A DNA stretch of 38,225 bases from Candidatus Omnitrophota bacterium (GTDB lineage: Bacteria; Omnitrophota; Gorgyraeia; Zapsychrales; Zapsychraceae), in NCBI GenBank assembly GCA_023136835.1, contig JAGLQN010000107.1, positions 1 through 38,225 of the forward strand, given 5' to 3'. A program made the position numbers and the translations under genes. Shown piece by piece: positions 30,919 through 37,477 of this stretch. The notes below the pieces were generated by a model. The model was not told where the DNA came from. It saw only the letters and a program-made list of their open reading frames with translations, and did no database searches. Position 1 is the first letter of the stretch, and every line of letters starts with the position of its first letter.

Positions 30919-31026
30919 TCAGTTCAAAATAATTACCGCCGTTTCCATAATCAAGAGCACGACGATTGCCACCGACGATATGGCCCAAGCCCGCAGAAAA
31001 GCATCTAGTGGTTCTCCGCTGTTCAT
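30919..31026 (-). CDS. 35-residue membrane peptide
   Basis: ATG 31026 overlaps the TGA of the upstream gene (GCATGA). After MNSGEPLDAFLRAWA there is one transmembrane helix (ISSVAIVVLLIMETAVIIL). Its stop is followed at once by AACGAGCC. One of several one-pass micro-proteins in this genome. Confidence 0.5.
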   Translation of the reverse strand: MNSGEPLDAFLRAWAISSVAIVVLLIMETAVIILN

Positions 31027-31232
31027 GCCAAAGCGGCCTTAACTAGTCCGCGCATTTTTCGGCGTTGTTCATCGGTCATGGCGGCTTCAATAATGAGCCT
31101 GTCCATTCTTTCGAGCGCAGCCCTTAGTTTTTCATTTTCATCCTCGGCACTTTTCGCTCGGCTTCTGGCTTGTCCAACCAGTTCTTGCCCCGCACTGTTA
31201 AGGTCATTATCTGTCCATGCTCTTGCTGTCAT
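31023..31232 (-). CDS. Small coiled-coil protein, 69 aa
   Basis: The ATG at 31232 follows GTAGGAGGCACAGAG, a near-perfect ribosome site. Almost entirely helical with heptads (ARSRAKSAEDENEKLRAALE, RMDRLIIEAAMTDEQRRKM). Likely an oligomerising small protein. Function not recognised. Confidence 0.6.
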   Translation of the reverse strand: MTARAWTDNDLNSAGQELVGQARSRAKSAEDENEKLRAALERMDRLIIEAAMTDEQRRKMRGLVKAALA

Positions 31233-31255
31233 TCTCTGTGCCTCCTACGGCTCGT

Positions 31256-31405
31256 TTACGCGCTATGCTGAAACAGTTTCCGGCGTAGCGTTGTGTTAAG
31301 TTTTCTGACGCGCTCTTGTTCCTTGGCGTTGCGTCTTTCCTGTTCCCTTTTGGCCTTTTGCTTTGCCAAATAAACGGCCTGTTCGTGGTATCGGTTGCTG
31401 TCCAT
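31256..31405 (-). CDS. Very basic helical peptide, 49 aa
   Basis: Begins MDSNRYHEQAVYLAKQKAKR and continues with Arg/Lys/Glu/Gln helices to a TAA inside the GCGTAAACGAGCC junction. The charge pattern suggests nucleic-acid binding, but there is no motif to prove it. ATG at 31405 is preceded by AACGAGGCCGATA. Confidence 0.5.
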   Translation of the reverse strand: MDSNRYHEQAVYLAKQKAKREQERRNAKEQERVRKLNTTLRRKLFQHSA

Positions 31406-31417
31406 ATCGGCCTCGTT

Positions 31418-31666
31418 TTATGTTTCAATTTCTTCTGCGTAAAATACTGGCTCATGCTCAACAGTGATTTTAACCTCGCGGGTTTCTTCGCCGTCATTGA
31501 TATAAAAGGCACATCCTTTTTGCATCCACTCCCACCCGTCACGCTCTCTATATGAATATTCTGCGTATTCGGTGGCGGCATCCTCAAAATCGAGAGCCTT
31601 TAATTCGTGTGGGTTTTTTGGCGGCTCTATACCACGGTCTTTGTCCCAACATGTAAAAGTGTGCAT
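31418..31666 (-). CDS. Hypothetical acidic protein, 82 aa
   Basis: MHTFTCWDKDRGIEPPKNPHEL..., EYAEYSYRERDGWEWMQKGC, then a beta segment YINDGEETREVKITVEHEPVF. Starts behind GAGG. Acidic, aromatic-rich, single domain. Function not recognised. Confidence 0.6.
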   Translation of the reverse strand: MHTFTCWDKDRGIEPPKNPHELKALDFEDAATEYAEYSYRERDGWEWMQKGCAFYINDGEETREVKITVEHEPVFYAEEIET

Positions 31667-31682
31667 ATCAATCCTCGATCAT

Positions 31683-31895
31683 TTACGTATAGGGGTAGTT
31701 ATTGGTGAATTTAATTGCCTCATCGAAGGTGTCAAAAGTTTCCATAAGCTGTGGCTCACCACCACCCAACGGAATATCCCAAACTTGGAACCCATTTTTT
31801 TCTGCTATATACACCCCATCCTCAATGTATGGGGCGCGTTGAAAAACTCTATCGCCTTCTGCATCTATGCCTGTATAAATCTTTTGCATTGTCAT
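31683..31895 (-). CDS. Hypothetical protein, 70 aa
   Basis: ATG 31895 (MTMQKIYTGIDAEG) follows ACGAGGGATTTGAGC. The same ribosome-site arrangement precedes the gene at 33821-34006, so this start is preferred over longer in-frame ones. The product reads like a small beta fold (PYIEDGVYIAEKNGFQVWDI) with a helical end (FDEAIKFTNNYPYT). Confidence 0.6.
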   Translation of the reverse strand: MTMQKIYTGIDAEGDRVFQRAPYIEDGVYIAEKNGFQVWDIPLGGGEPQLMETFDTFDEAIKFTNNYPYT

Positions 31896-31914
31896 GCTCA
31901 AATCCCTCGTTTGG

Positions 31915-32382
31915 TTACGTTGTTTTTTTGCGGTTTCGTTGTGCTTCAGCATAATCACGTCCAAGAGTAGTCTTGATGCCGTTCTTAAAATCTTCGGGGA
32001 ACAAGCCCTGTCCACAATGAGGACAACCCGGAACTGTTGAACGCTTGCGCCATGCCTTATCTATCTGTTGTGCCGCTATCGACCTCACTTGAAAAGCCTC
32101 GGCTTCTTTAAGTGCTTTTGCTCTCTTGTTTAAATTTTTGTAAACACCATCAATAAACCCAGCAAGGGTGACAAACGCATCAAATGGCTCAACATCATGC
32201 TCACAATCACTACACCAAATGCGGCGTTCCTTATCATCATAGACAACCCGAATATGGCGACACCCAGACTTAGGGCGGCGCGTCATTCCGCGAGAAATGC
32301 GATAATCACCAATATCAACTACCGTCAGGCCAGCTATGTAGCCACGTTCTTCAATAGGTGGGTCAGTTGTTTCGTCTGTCAT
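31915..32382 (-). CDS. Zinc-finger phage protein, 155 aa
   Basis: Two pairs of metal-binding residues: CRHIRVVYDDKERRIWCSDC (C41, H43, C57, C60) and the late CPHCGQGLFP. Between them is a helical stretch (DAFVTLAGFIDGVYKNLNKRAKALKEA). The C..H..CxxC pattern and position in an early accessory arm fit a nucleic-acid-binding or adaptor protein. Not assigned to a named family. Confidence 0.6.
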   Translation of the reverse strand: MTDETTDPPIEERGYIAGLTVVDIGDYRISRGMTRRPKSGCRHIRVVYDDKERRIWCSDCEHDVEPFDAFVTLAGFIDGVYKNLNKRAKALKEAEAFQVRSIAAQQIDKAWRKRSTVPGCPHCGQGLFPEDFKNGIKTTLGRDYAEAQRNRKKTT

Positions 32383-32391
32383 AGCTGGGCC

Positions 32392-32661
32392 TCATTTGAT
32401 AGACGGTTGCAGGTGCTTGGTTTCAACGTGCCGCTTTAACCCATCATCCGTCTTGAATGGGCGGTCACAGTGAAAACATTTAAGGGTTGGCTTTGGCGGC
32501 TCTGGTGCAGGGTATTTTCTATCGTCAAAATCATCAGCGGTCAGGGTGTATTCATCACCGGGCTTTGCCAAATCAACACCGCAAACGGCTATCCCATCAT
32601 CAGCCAAGCCCCTGCTTTGCAATTCAATCAATCCCGCCATTAGTGTTAAATTCATAGACAT
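32392..32661 (-). CDS. Protein with classical C2H2 zinc finger, 89 aa
   Basis: The C-terminus contains CFHCDRPFKTDDGLKRHVET followed by KH: Cys-x2-Cys-x12-His-x4-His with the hydrophobic Phe and Leu at the standard C2H2 positions. The N-terminal 60 residues are a separate small domain (LTLMAGLIELQSRGLADDGIAVCG) that resembles a common phage protein. C2H2 fingers are rare in bacteria and phages. Likely DNA or protein binding. Confidence 0.65.
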   Translation of the reverse strand: MSMNLTLMAGLIELQSRGLADDGIAVCGVDLAKPGDEYTLTADDFDDRKYPAPEPPKPTLKCFHCDRPFKTDDGLKRHVETKHLQPSIK

Positions 32662-32664
32662 TGA

Positions 32665-32786
32665 AAACCCTCGTTTGCGTTAATCAAATAATGTTGGTTT
32701 GTTTATGGGTTCATCCCACCCCAACCAAAGACCAAAAGTAAGTCCGACAACAAAAGCTAAAAATAATTCCATCGTTCTGCCCTCGT
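32665..32786. repeat. Direct repeat, copy 1 (122 bp)
   Basis: Identical over 122 bp to 34011-34132. It spans an entire 30-residue gene, its ribosome site and the junction to the next gene. The ends coincide with gene boundaries. Confidence 0.97.
32680..32772 (-). CDS. 30-residue membrane peptide, copy A
   Basis: Begins MELFLAFVVGLTFGLWLGW, one hydrophobic helix, then a polar tail DEPINKPTLFD. The start is preceded by ACGAGGGCAGAACG. Exactly duplicated at 34026-34118 including flanks. Could interact with the membrane or a membrane enzyme; function unknown. Confidence 0.6.
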   Translation of the reverse strand: MELFLAFVVGLTFGLWLGWDEPINKPTLFD

Positions 32787-32958
32787 CAGCGCACACGGCG
32801 CGTGTCTAATTCTTTCCGCACCGCTTCAAGCAATACGGACTTTGCGTTTTCAAACGCTTTATCTGTTGCGATGGAGCAATCATGGCAAACGTCCTTCTAA
32901 TTCGCGCTTGCCCCGTGCCCTCACTTCCACAAAAGTCGCATTTATAAATCCTTGCCAT
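32786..32958 (-). pseudogene. Zinc-ribbon micro-protein, apparently frameshifted
   Basis: ATG 32958 (MARIYKCDFCGSEGTG) follows AGGCTGAAAGGAAAACCG. As written the frame ends at 32806 after 50 residues. In the -1 frame the sequence continues DVCHDCSIATDKAFENAK to a TGA at 32786, exactly at the recurring ACGAGGG junction. It would supply the second CxxC pair, making a sensible 57-residue zinc ribbon. One base appears missing near 32895: real mutation, sequencing error or frameshifting. Confidence 0.55.
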
Positions 32959-32982
32959 CGGTTTTCCTTTCAGCCTAGAGGC

Positions 32983-33132
32983 TCATTTCCGTTCATTCGA
33001 TTTCGGCCCAATCTTGACGGGGCCATGTTGAATACTTACGCCAGCACCACAACAACAAGGACAGGGCCACCATTCCAAGCCACGCTTGAAAGTTAAAATC
33101 CATCCCGTTCCTTCGCATACATGGCAAGTCAT
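32983..33132 (-). CDS. DnaJ-like double CxxC peptide, 49 aa
   Basis: MTCHVCEGTGWILTF has CxxCxGxG, and PCPCCCGAG supplies the second half, giving one DnaJ-type zinc site in under 50 residues. ATG 33132 follows GCGAGGCCCATCT. It parallels the zinc-finger gene at 1596-1847. Likely a minimal zinc-binding adaptor. Confidence 0.6.
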   Translation of the reverse strand: MTCHVCEGTGWILTFKRGLEWWPCPCCCGAGVSIQHGPVKIGPKSNERK

Positions 33133-33144
33133 AGATGGGCCTCG

Positions 33145-33336
33145 CTATCGAACTTCCAAAACTTCGCGCACTTCTCTTGCCTTATCGGTGCGCCCTGCCT
33201 CATAAGCGGCTGAACATAATTGGGCGGCATTTTTAGCATCGCCCTCTGTTGAAAAATCGCGTCCTTGGTTGGCTGTGCAAGTACGCCATTTGCCGCTTTG
33301 CGTTACATCTGGCTCTGCAATCCTTGTATTATCCAT
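33145..33336 (-). CDS. Hypothetical protein, 63 aa
   Basis: Starts MDNTRIAEPDVTQSGKWRTC behind AGGCTGAAAGGAAAAC, then a helical half (AKNAAQLCSAAYEAGRTDKA). The GKWRTC..NQGRDF... segment looks like a small beta motif. Not recognised. Confidence 0.55.
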   Translation of the reverse strand: MDNTRIAEPDVTQSGKWRTCTANQGRDFSTEGDAKNAAQLCSAAYEAGRTDKAREVREVLEVR

Positions 33337-33365
33337 TAGTTTTCCTTTCAGCCTAATAAGGCTCG

Positions 33366-33611
33366 TTATGTTTCATCCATTGGCGGATATTCAGGCTCGT
33401 TTTCAATTAGTGCTAACGCCTCGTCAATTAAATCTCGAGCCTTATCCAATTTTTTGGTAGCTTCGTGCGGGGCATTAAACTCACCGCAATGATGGTGTCC
33501 AATAATTGGCCAAAGGTTGCTATACATATTTACAAGCACGGCAATCATATCTTTGCGCTTTTTCACCCAGCGAATTATCAATTCAGTTCGTTTGTTTTTC
33601 TTAAATATCAT
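33366..33611 (-). CDS. Hypothetical helical protein, 81 aa
   Basis: A basic start (MIFKKNKRTELIIRWVKKRK) is followed by a His-rich turn (IIGHHHCGEFNAPHEA) and an acidic helical end (KARDLIDEALALIENEPEYP). The HHHC...H cluster could bind metal. Starts behind ACGAGGGATTTAG. Not recognised. Confidence 0.55.
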   Translation of the reverse strand: MIFKKNKRTELIIRWVKKRKDMIAVLVNMYSNLWPIIGHHHCGEFNAPHEATKKLDKARDLIDEALALIENEPEYPPMDET

Positions 33612-33627
33612 GGGTCTAAATCCCTCG

Positions 33628-33798
33628 TTATCGAATTGCTATTTTTGCTACGACTTTGCCATCTTGAAGAACGCGAATTTCATCATCTGGCAATCCGGGA
33701 TCAGCCATAAATTTGATGCCGGCATATTCCCCAATCTCGCGGCGTTCCTTTTTGAAGGGGTCATATGTGTTCACAATTATTGTAATTTCATCACTCAT
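33628..33798 (-). CDS. Hypothetical protein, 56 aa
   Basis: MSDEITIIVNTYDPFKKERR, then EIGEYAGIKFMADPGLPDDE and a short beta end. A GGGCGAGAG ribosome site precedes ATG 33798. The stop lies in the TAACGAGGG junction. Small alpha/beta protein, not recognised. Confidence 0.55.
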   Translation of the reverse strand: MSDEITIIVNTYDPFKKERREIGEYAGIKFMADPGLPDDEIRVLQDGKVVAKIAIR

Positions 33799-33820
33799 TC
33801 TCTCGCCCTTTCACGGCTCT

Positions 33821-34006
33821 TTATCGAAATAGTAGGGTTAGGCGGTTGTTAATCCGCATCGTCATGTTTTTTCGGGCGGCATCTTCTGCCTTTGCTTTGG
33901 TTTCGTAGTAAATGGATACACCGTCCACATCTACCACCCACCCATTTGCCAATTCCATTATTGCAAGAGGCGGTAGGTCGTTAAAAAACTCTTGTTTTAT
34001 TTCCAT
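33821..34006 (-). CDS. Hypothetical protein, 61 aa
   Basis: Start ATG 34006 behind ACGAGGGTTTGAGC, inside the end of repeat copy 2's junction; a longer frame would overlap the repeat. MEIKQEFFNDLPPLAIMELA..., GWVVDVDGVSIYYETKAKAE and a basic helical end. Possibly a small beta-alpha fold. Not recognised. Confidence 0.5.
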   Translation of the reverse strand: MEIKQEFFNDLPPLAIMELANGWVVDVDGVSIYYETKAKAEDAARKNMTMRINNRLTLLFR

Positions 34007-34010
34007 GCTC

Positions 34011-34132
34011 AAACCCTCGTTTGCGTTAATCAAATAATGTTGGTTTGTTTATGGGTTCATCCCACCCCAACCAAAGACCAAAAGTAAGTCCGACAACAAA
34101 AGCTAAAAATAATTCCATCGTTCTGCCCTCGT
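34011..34132. repeat. Direct repeat, copy 2 (122 bp)
   Basis: Perfect copy of 32665-32786, 1346 bp away in the same orientation. Its right end abuts the recombinase stop codon (34133-34135) exactly. Confidence 0.97.
34026..34118 (-). CDS. 30-residue membrane peptide, copy B
   Basis: Residue-for-residue identical to the peptide at 32680-32772, with the same ribosome site. It directly follows the serine recombinase gene, so it is probably cotranscribed with it from the promoter at 34812-34840. Zero divergence points to a recent duplication. Confidence 0.6.
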   Translation of the reverse strand: MELFLAFVVGLTFGLWLGWDEPINKPTLFD

Positions 34133-34753
34133 TTAATTGTTGATAACTCTAGCTTGTCTTTCTGCTTTTCGTAATGCTTTGACTCTTACTTCCTCGCCTT
34201 CACGTTTCAGCGCCCTGTAAATAGCGGCACGACTTACCTTTACTGTGTCTGCTGCTTCCTGCATAGTCACCGTAGGATCGCCCAGCATGGCCTTTACAGC
34301 CTTTAGCATAGCTGGTGTTACCTTGGGTTTCCTACCGCCTCTGTGGCCCCTTGCGCGGGCCGCCTTAAGGCCAGCCTTGGTTCGCTCGCTGATAAGATTT
34401 CTTTCAAATTCTGCAAAGGCCGCCAGCATATGAAAAACCATTTTCCCGGCTGCTGTGGTGGTATCAATGGCTTCTGACAGACTTTTGAAGTCCACGCCCC
34501 TGGCTTCCAAATCAACCATTATCTTGATAAGTTCCGGCACACTACGGCCAAGGCGGTCAAGCCGCCACACAATCAAGGTATCGCCTTCCCGCATTGCCTT
34601 AAGACACTCAATTAGTTGTGGCCTCTGGGTTTTAACTCCAGAAACGTGTTCATGGTATATCTGTTCGTTTGCAACGCCAGCTTTGTTTAAAGCGTCTGTT
34701 TGCAAATTAAGCAGTTGGTCTTCTGTGGATACTCTGGCGTAGCCAAATAACAT
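34133..34753 (-). CDS. Serine recombinase, resolvase/invertase type
   Basis: 206 residues. YARVSTEDQ with nucleophile Ser9, SGVKTQRPQL, and WRLDRLGRS (Arg64, Arg67, Arg70) form the catalytic domain. The E helix is FAEFERNLISERTKAGLKAA, and the C-terminal HTH is DPTVTMQEAADTVKVSRAAIYRAL. The size is that of small resolvase/invertases, not large phage integrases. It could resolve dimers, invert a segment or integrate; no site pair is proven. Start behind CAGAGGGAAACG. Confidence 0.9.
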   Translation of the reverse strand: MLFGYARVSTEDQLLNLQTDALNKAGVANEQIYHEHVSGVKTQRPQLIECLKAMREGDTLIVWRLDRLGRSVPELIKIMVDLEARGVDFKSLSEAIDTTTAAGKMVFHMLAAFAEFERNLISERTKAGLKAARARGHRGGRKPKVTPAMLKAVKAMLGDPTVTMQEAADTVKVSRAAIYRALKREGEEVRVKALRKAERQARVINN

Positions 34754-34811
34754 TGTGCGTTTCCCTCTGTGTTCGTAATCCCAACTATGAGTGGATTAGC
34801 TGTTACATAAT

Positions 34812-34840
34812 AAAGTACATGATTAAGGACGTTCGGTCAA
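34812..34840 (-). promoter_or_regulatory. Leftward promoter before serine recombinase
   Basis: TTGACC (34840-34835), 17 bp, TACTTT (34817-34812). The surrounding 170 bases carry no gene. It would drive the recombinase and the string of small genes to 29231. Confidence 0.5.
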
Positions 34841-34904
34841 GTTTTATTTTGAAATTAATTCCCCCGACCCGTCACCAAAAGGGAACTTGAAAAACAGGCC
34901 GGGG

Positions 34905-34926
34905 TAGGCATCAGGGGAAATGCCTA
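34905..34926 (-). terminator. Hairpin at the end of the LexA-like gene
   Basis: TAGGCAT / ATGCCTA, perfect 7 bp with an 8-base loop, includes the LexA-like stop codon. Next to it CCCCGGCC can pair with GGTCGGGG across about 25 bases (one G-U). Together they could end or attenuate the upstream leftward transcript, though no long U run follows. Confidence 0.4.
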
Positions 34927-35337
34927 ATTTGCGTGTGGTATAAATCTTGGATTGCCAGACTTGGGGTAAACCATCATATCCGGTTCGTCAAATCTGCGCC
35001 CCTTTAGCACATCATCCCACTGCGGGGGCTCGGGGTTATAGCCGTAGTCTCTCGCCACAACGGATATGTATTCTTTCCTGCCAAACTCGATTTCCTCAAT
35101 TTCACGCCTTAACGCTTGGCCTAATGTCCGCCATTCGCCCAGCAAAACGATTGAGCGCAGCTTTCTAGGTTCCCACGTTATATGGCCAGATTCGCGCATA
35201 TTGCCCAAGTGAATGCTTACAGTCTTGGAGTTGGTTAGGCCAACGCCATCGGCTATTTCGCGGTATGTCGGGCTTATGCCGTTTTCCCTGATATATTCTT
35301 TCAGAAACTCGAATATCTGTTCTTGTCTTGGTGTCAT
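34924..35337 (-). CDS. LexA-type winged-helix DNA-binding protein without protease domain
   Basis: 137 residues. The first 65 (MTPRQEQIFEFLKEYIRENG, SPTYREIADGVGLTNSKTVS) are the LexA N-terminal winged helix. The Ser-Lys autoprotease domain is absent, replaced by a different tail (WRTLGQALRREIEEIEFGRK, YNPEPPQWDDVLKGRRFDEP). It may regulate the recombination operon or bind host LexA boxes, but could not be SOS-cleaved in the usual way. Behind CGAGGGAATG. Confidence 0.8.
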   Translation of the reverse strand: MTPRQEQIFEFLKEYIRENGISPTYREIADGVGLTNSKTVSIHLGNMRESGHITWEPRKLRSIVLLGEWRTLGQALRREIEEIEFGRKEYISVVARDYGYNPEPPQWDDVLKGRRFDEPDMMVYPKSGNPRFIPHAN

Positions 35338-35340
35338 TTT

Positions 35341-35727
35341 TCATTCCCTCGCTGTGTTTATTATGCTCAACATTTTACCATAATCCCCTGTGTTTTCATA
35401 CAACTTTCTAGCTATATAAAGCGGATTTATTATGCCTTTTGATTTGAACCATTCCGTTTCCCCACCGCATTTGTTATCGTGAGCGCAATCGTCACTTTGG
35501 GTATGGTGAATAAAACAAAGCGGCAACACTTCCGAATCCTTTGCTTTCAGCCCCCAGCCTCGGACGGTTCCGCGCAACAAATGATGAACCTCAATTCCGT
35601 GCGTTGTCCCGCAAACAAGGCAGGGTAATTGCCTTATAAGCATGAGGTGCGCTGGGTCTTTCAAGCGTTTAGGCTTGATTCGTCCGGGTTTAACCCCTTT
35701 CGGGCAAGGGCGGATTCCGCTATTCAT
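35341..35727 (-). CDS. HNH/Ref-like endonuclease
   Basis: 128 residues from ATG 35727, which overlaps the preceding stop (ATGAATAG) behind GTGGGGA. CLVCG (C36, C39), IEVHHLLRG (H48, H49), and LPLCFIHHTQ (C71, H74, H75) form a zinc-bound HNH-type nuclease site like that of recombination-enhancement (Ref) or DUF968 nucleases. It sits beside Rad52 and SSB, so it is probably part of the recombination set. Confidence 0.8.
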   Translation of the reverse strand: MNSGIRPCPKGVKPGRIKPKRLKDPAHLMLIRQLPCLVCGTTHGIEVHHLLRGTVRGWGLKAKDSEVLPLCFIHHTQSDDCAHDNKCGGETEWFKSKGIINPLYIARKLYENTGDYGKMLSIINTARE

Positions 35728-35920
35728 AGTTTTTATCCCCACACTCGCAGCCCTCGCACTTAACGCCCGTCCAAAGTTTAGCACACATTCCCTCTCCTGT
35801 GACCATATCGGCTAACCCCGATACCGCACCTCGTAGCTGTTCGATTTCATCACACATTCCCTCAACCATATTGGGGCCTATGCAATCTTTGTTTGCGCGC
35901 ACCGCTTCAAGGTCAGTCAT
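35720..35920 (-). CDS. Hypothetical Cys-rich protein, 66 aa
   Basis: Begins MTDLEAVRANKDCIGPNMVE and ends WTGVKCEGCECGDKNYE, so the C-terminus holds a CxxCxC cluster plus other Cys that may bind metal. The middle is a short helix (MCDEIEQLRGAVSGLADMV). Directly abuts the upstream gene (TAAATG) and overlaps the nuclease start. Not recognised. Confidence 0.55.
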   Translation of the reverse strand: MTDLEAVRANKDCIGPNMVEGMCDEIEQLRGAVSGLADMVTGEGMCAKLWTGVKCEGCECGDKNYE

Positions 35921-36337
35921 TTAATACCCCACTTTTGCTCTGGCCTCTCCTTCAAGGCTGTTTCTGTCAAATCCTAGTTTCACCGCAAAATCAAGTGTTT
36001 CGTCTACAAGTGTTTGAAAATCCTCTTTCGACATTTTCCCAAATGCCAGCGAATGAGCCATGGGCACATCACCCGTTTTCGTCTTGTGGATATCACATCG
36101 TCCGAGGCTTATTAAAAATAGCTTGCGGAAAACATCGAAGCTCTTGTGGTATTCTTGGCCCTCAAAAAGTTCGTTGATAATTGCAAACCAAAAATTGTGC
36201 TGGCGGGTTGACCTTCTTGACGGGTCTTTGATATCCACCACGACAGCCGCGCCGTTCTTGATGCTAGACAGGACTTTGTAGGCGGCATCAGTGTCCGGCT
36301 TAAGCGACCCCATCGACTTGGTTAACATAATCTCCAT
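35921..36337 (-). CDS. DUF1367-like / recombination-associated protein
   Basis: 138 residues. TKSMGSLKPDTDAAYKVLSS, KNGAAVVVDIKDPSRRSTRQ and HNFWFAIINELFEGQEYHKS resemble DUF1367 or NinB-type early phage proteins, which lie next to recombination genes. The GGEL-type nuclease motifs are absent. An ATG three codons in (36328) is an alternative start. Exact family uncertain. Confidence 0.6.
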   Translation of the reverse strand: MEIMLTKSMGSLKPDTDAAYKVLSSIKNGAAVVVDIKDPSRRSTRQHNFWFAIINELFEGQEYHKSFDVFRKLFLISLGRCDIHKTKTGDVPMAHSLAFGKMSKEDFQTLVDETLDFAVKLGFDRNSLEGEARAKVGY

Positions 36338-36340
36338 AGG

Positions 36341-36790
36341 CTACAGATACCCCCACCTTGTAATAAAGGGTATGCTGTCACTATCAAAATCATCGCCACC
36401 GATTCCATCCGAACCGGGGGCAGATTCACCACCGCCAGATTGCTTGGTATCCAGCATGGTTAGGGTGCTGTTGAAGCCTTGCAAGACAATCTCGGTGCTA
36501 TATTTATCCACACCGTCCTTGTCTGTCCATTTTCTCGTCTGCAAGGAACCTTCGATATAAACCTTTGAGCCTTTGCGTAGATATTTCTCGGCTATCTTGG
36601 CAAGCCCTTCATTGAAAATCTCGGCGCGGTGCCATTCCGTCTTTTCCTTGCGTTCGCCAGTGTTCTTATCTTTCCAGCTTTCGCTTGTGGCGATTGAAAG
36701 GTTGACGATTAGCTTGCCGTCTTGGGTGTTTCTGCATTCCGGGTCACGCCCCAGATTGCCTACCAAAATTACCTTGTTTACACTGCTCAT
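36341..36790 (-). CDS. ssb: Single-stranded DNA-binding protein
   Basis: 149 residues. [40 protein letters not shown] and [17 protein letters not shown] are the OB-fold signature of bacterial SSB. A Gly/Ser/Asp-rich tail follows. The usual C-terminal tip DDxIPF is present (DFDSDSIPF), but seven extra residues (ITRWGYL) come after it. It protects ssDNA for the helicase and the annealing protein encoded upstream. Overlaps its neighbour by one base. Confidence 0.95.
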   Translation of the reverse strand: MSSVNKVILVGNLGRDPECRNTQDGKLIVNLSIATSESWKDKNTGERKEKTEWHRAEIFNEGLAKIAEKYLRKGSKVYIEGSLQTRKWTDKDGVDKYSTEIVLQGFNSTLTMLDTKQSGGGESAPGSDGIGGDDFDSDSIPFITRWGYL

Positions 36791-37476
36791 TATTTATTCT
36801 CCAGTTCAATTTTGCGTTCATTAATCATTATTTCTAAGCCTCGGCTATCACCGCCAAGATGGGCATTACCAGTCCACCATTCAGGCAAGTCAACCTTGCA
36901 TTGCTCTGTAATATCACTGCTACTGTTTAGCAATATTTCGAGGCTGTCTAAATCCTCACTGGCTTGCACATCTTGGGCGAACCCTTTCAGGGATTTGCTT
37001 AGATTGCTTTTGTTCATTGGCCCCATCCACCCGCCGTCAACCACGTTGGTTTGGGTTTTATCATAAAGGGCTAGGCCGAAGGGATTGCCAAAGGTCATAA
37101 AGGCGCGTTTCATGGCATCGGTTTCAGCTTCTTTTATCGCGCTTTCGTGGGCGTGGCCGCAATCAACATCAATTCCATGCCCCGACCCGCAACCCTCACG
37201 GGCTATGCCGCAAGCTATGATGCGAACCTTGGTTGTGTATGTGACACCCCAACCGGGCTTTTTTTGTTTTCCTATTTCTCGCTCACGCTCTGAAACACAA
37301 TTGGTTTCCAGAGTTTCGCGTGTCCAGCCGTCAAAACCGAATATGCGGTTAGCCTCTGCGATAGCCCACCAGCCCTCAATGTAAGAGAGATTAATCCCGG
37401 CTTGTTTGCGTTGGCTAACGTGGCGTTTGTCCAAAGCCGCGCCAAGTTCCCTAGTTTGTTCGTCCGAAAAACTCAT
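36790..37476 (-). CDS. Rad52/Rad22-family single-strand annealing protein
   Basis: 228 residues. [40 protein letters not shown], the [20 protein letters not shown] motif and [15 protein letters not shown] match the Rad52_Rad22 annealing core found in phages. It would form rings that pair complementary single strands. Just downstream lies SSB, its natural partner. The C-terminal 70 residues are a variable tail. Confidence 0.9.
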   Translation of the reverse strand: MSFSDEQTRELGAALDKRHVSQRKQAGINLSYIEGWWAIAEANRIFGFDGWTRETLETNCVSEREREIGKQKKPGWGVTYTTKVRIIACGIAREGCGSGHGIDVDCGHAHESAIKEAETDAMKRAFMTFGNPFGLALYDKTQTNVVDGGWMGPMNKSNLSKSLKGFAQDVQASEDLDSLEILLNSSSDITEQCKVDLPEWWTGNAHLGGDSRGLEIMINERKIELENK

Positions 37477-37477
37477 G

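Noticed and set aside
31207-31587. A 126-codon open frame on the minus strand.
   Set aside because: It overlaps two better supported small genes (31256-31405 and 31418-31666) that have ribosome sites and fit the spacing; composition is unlike a protein of this genome.
32665-34132. An insertion sequence or transposon bounded by the 122-bp repeats.
   Set aside because: The repeats are direct copies of a small gene, without terminal inverted repeats, target duplication or a transposase between them; the recombinase is outside the pair.
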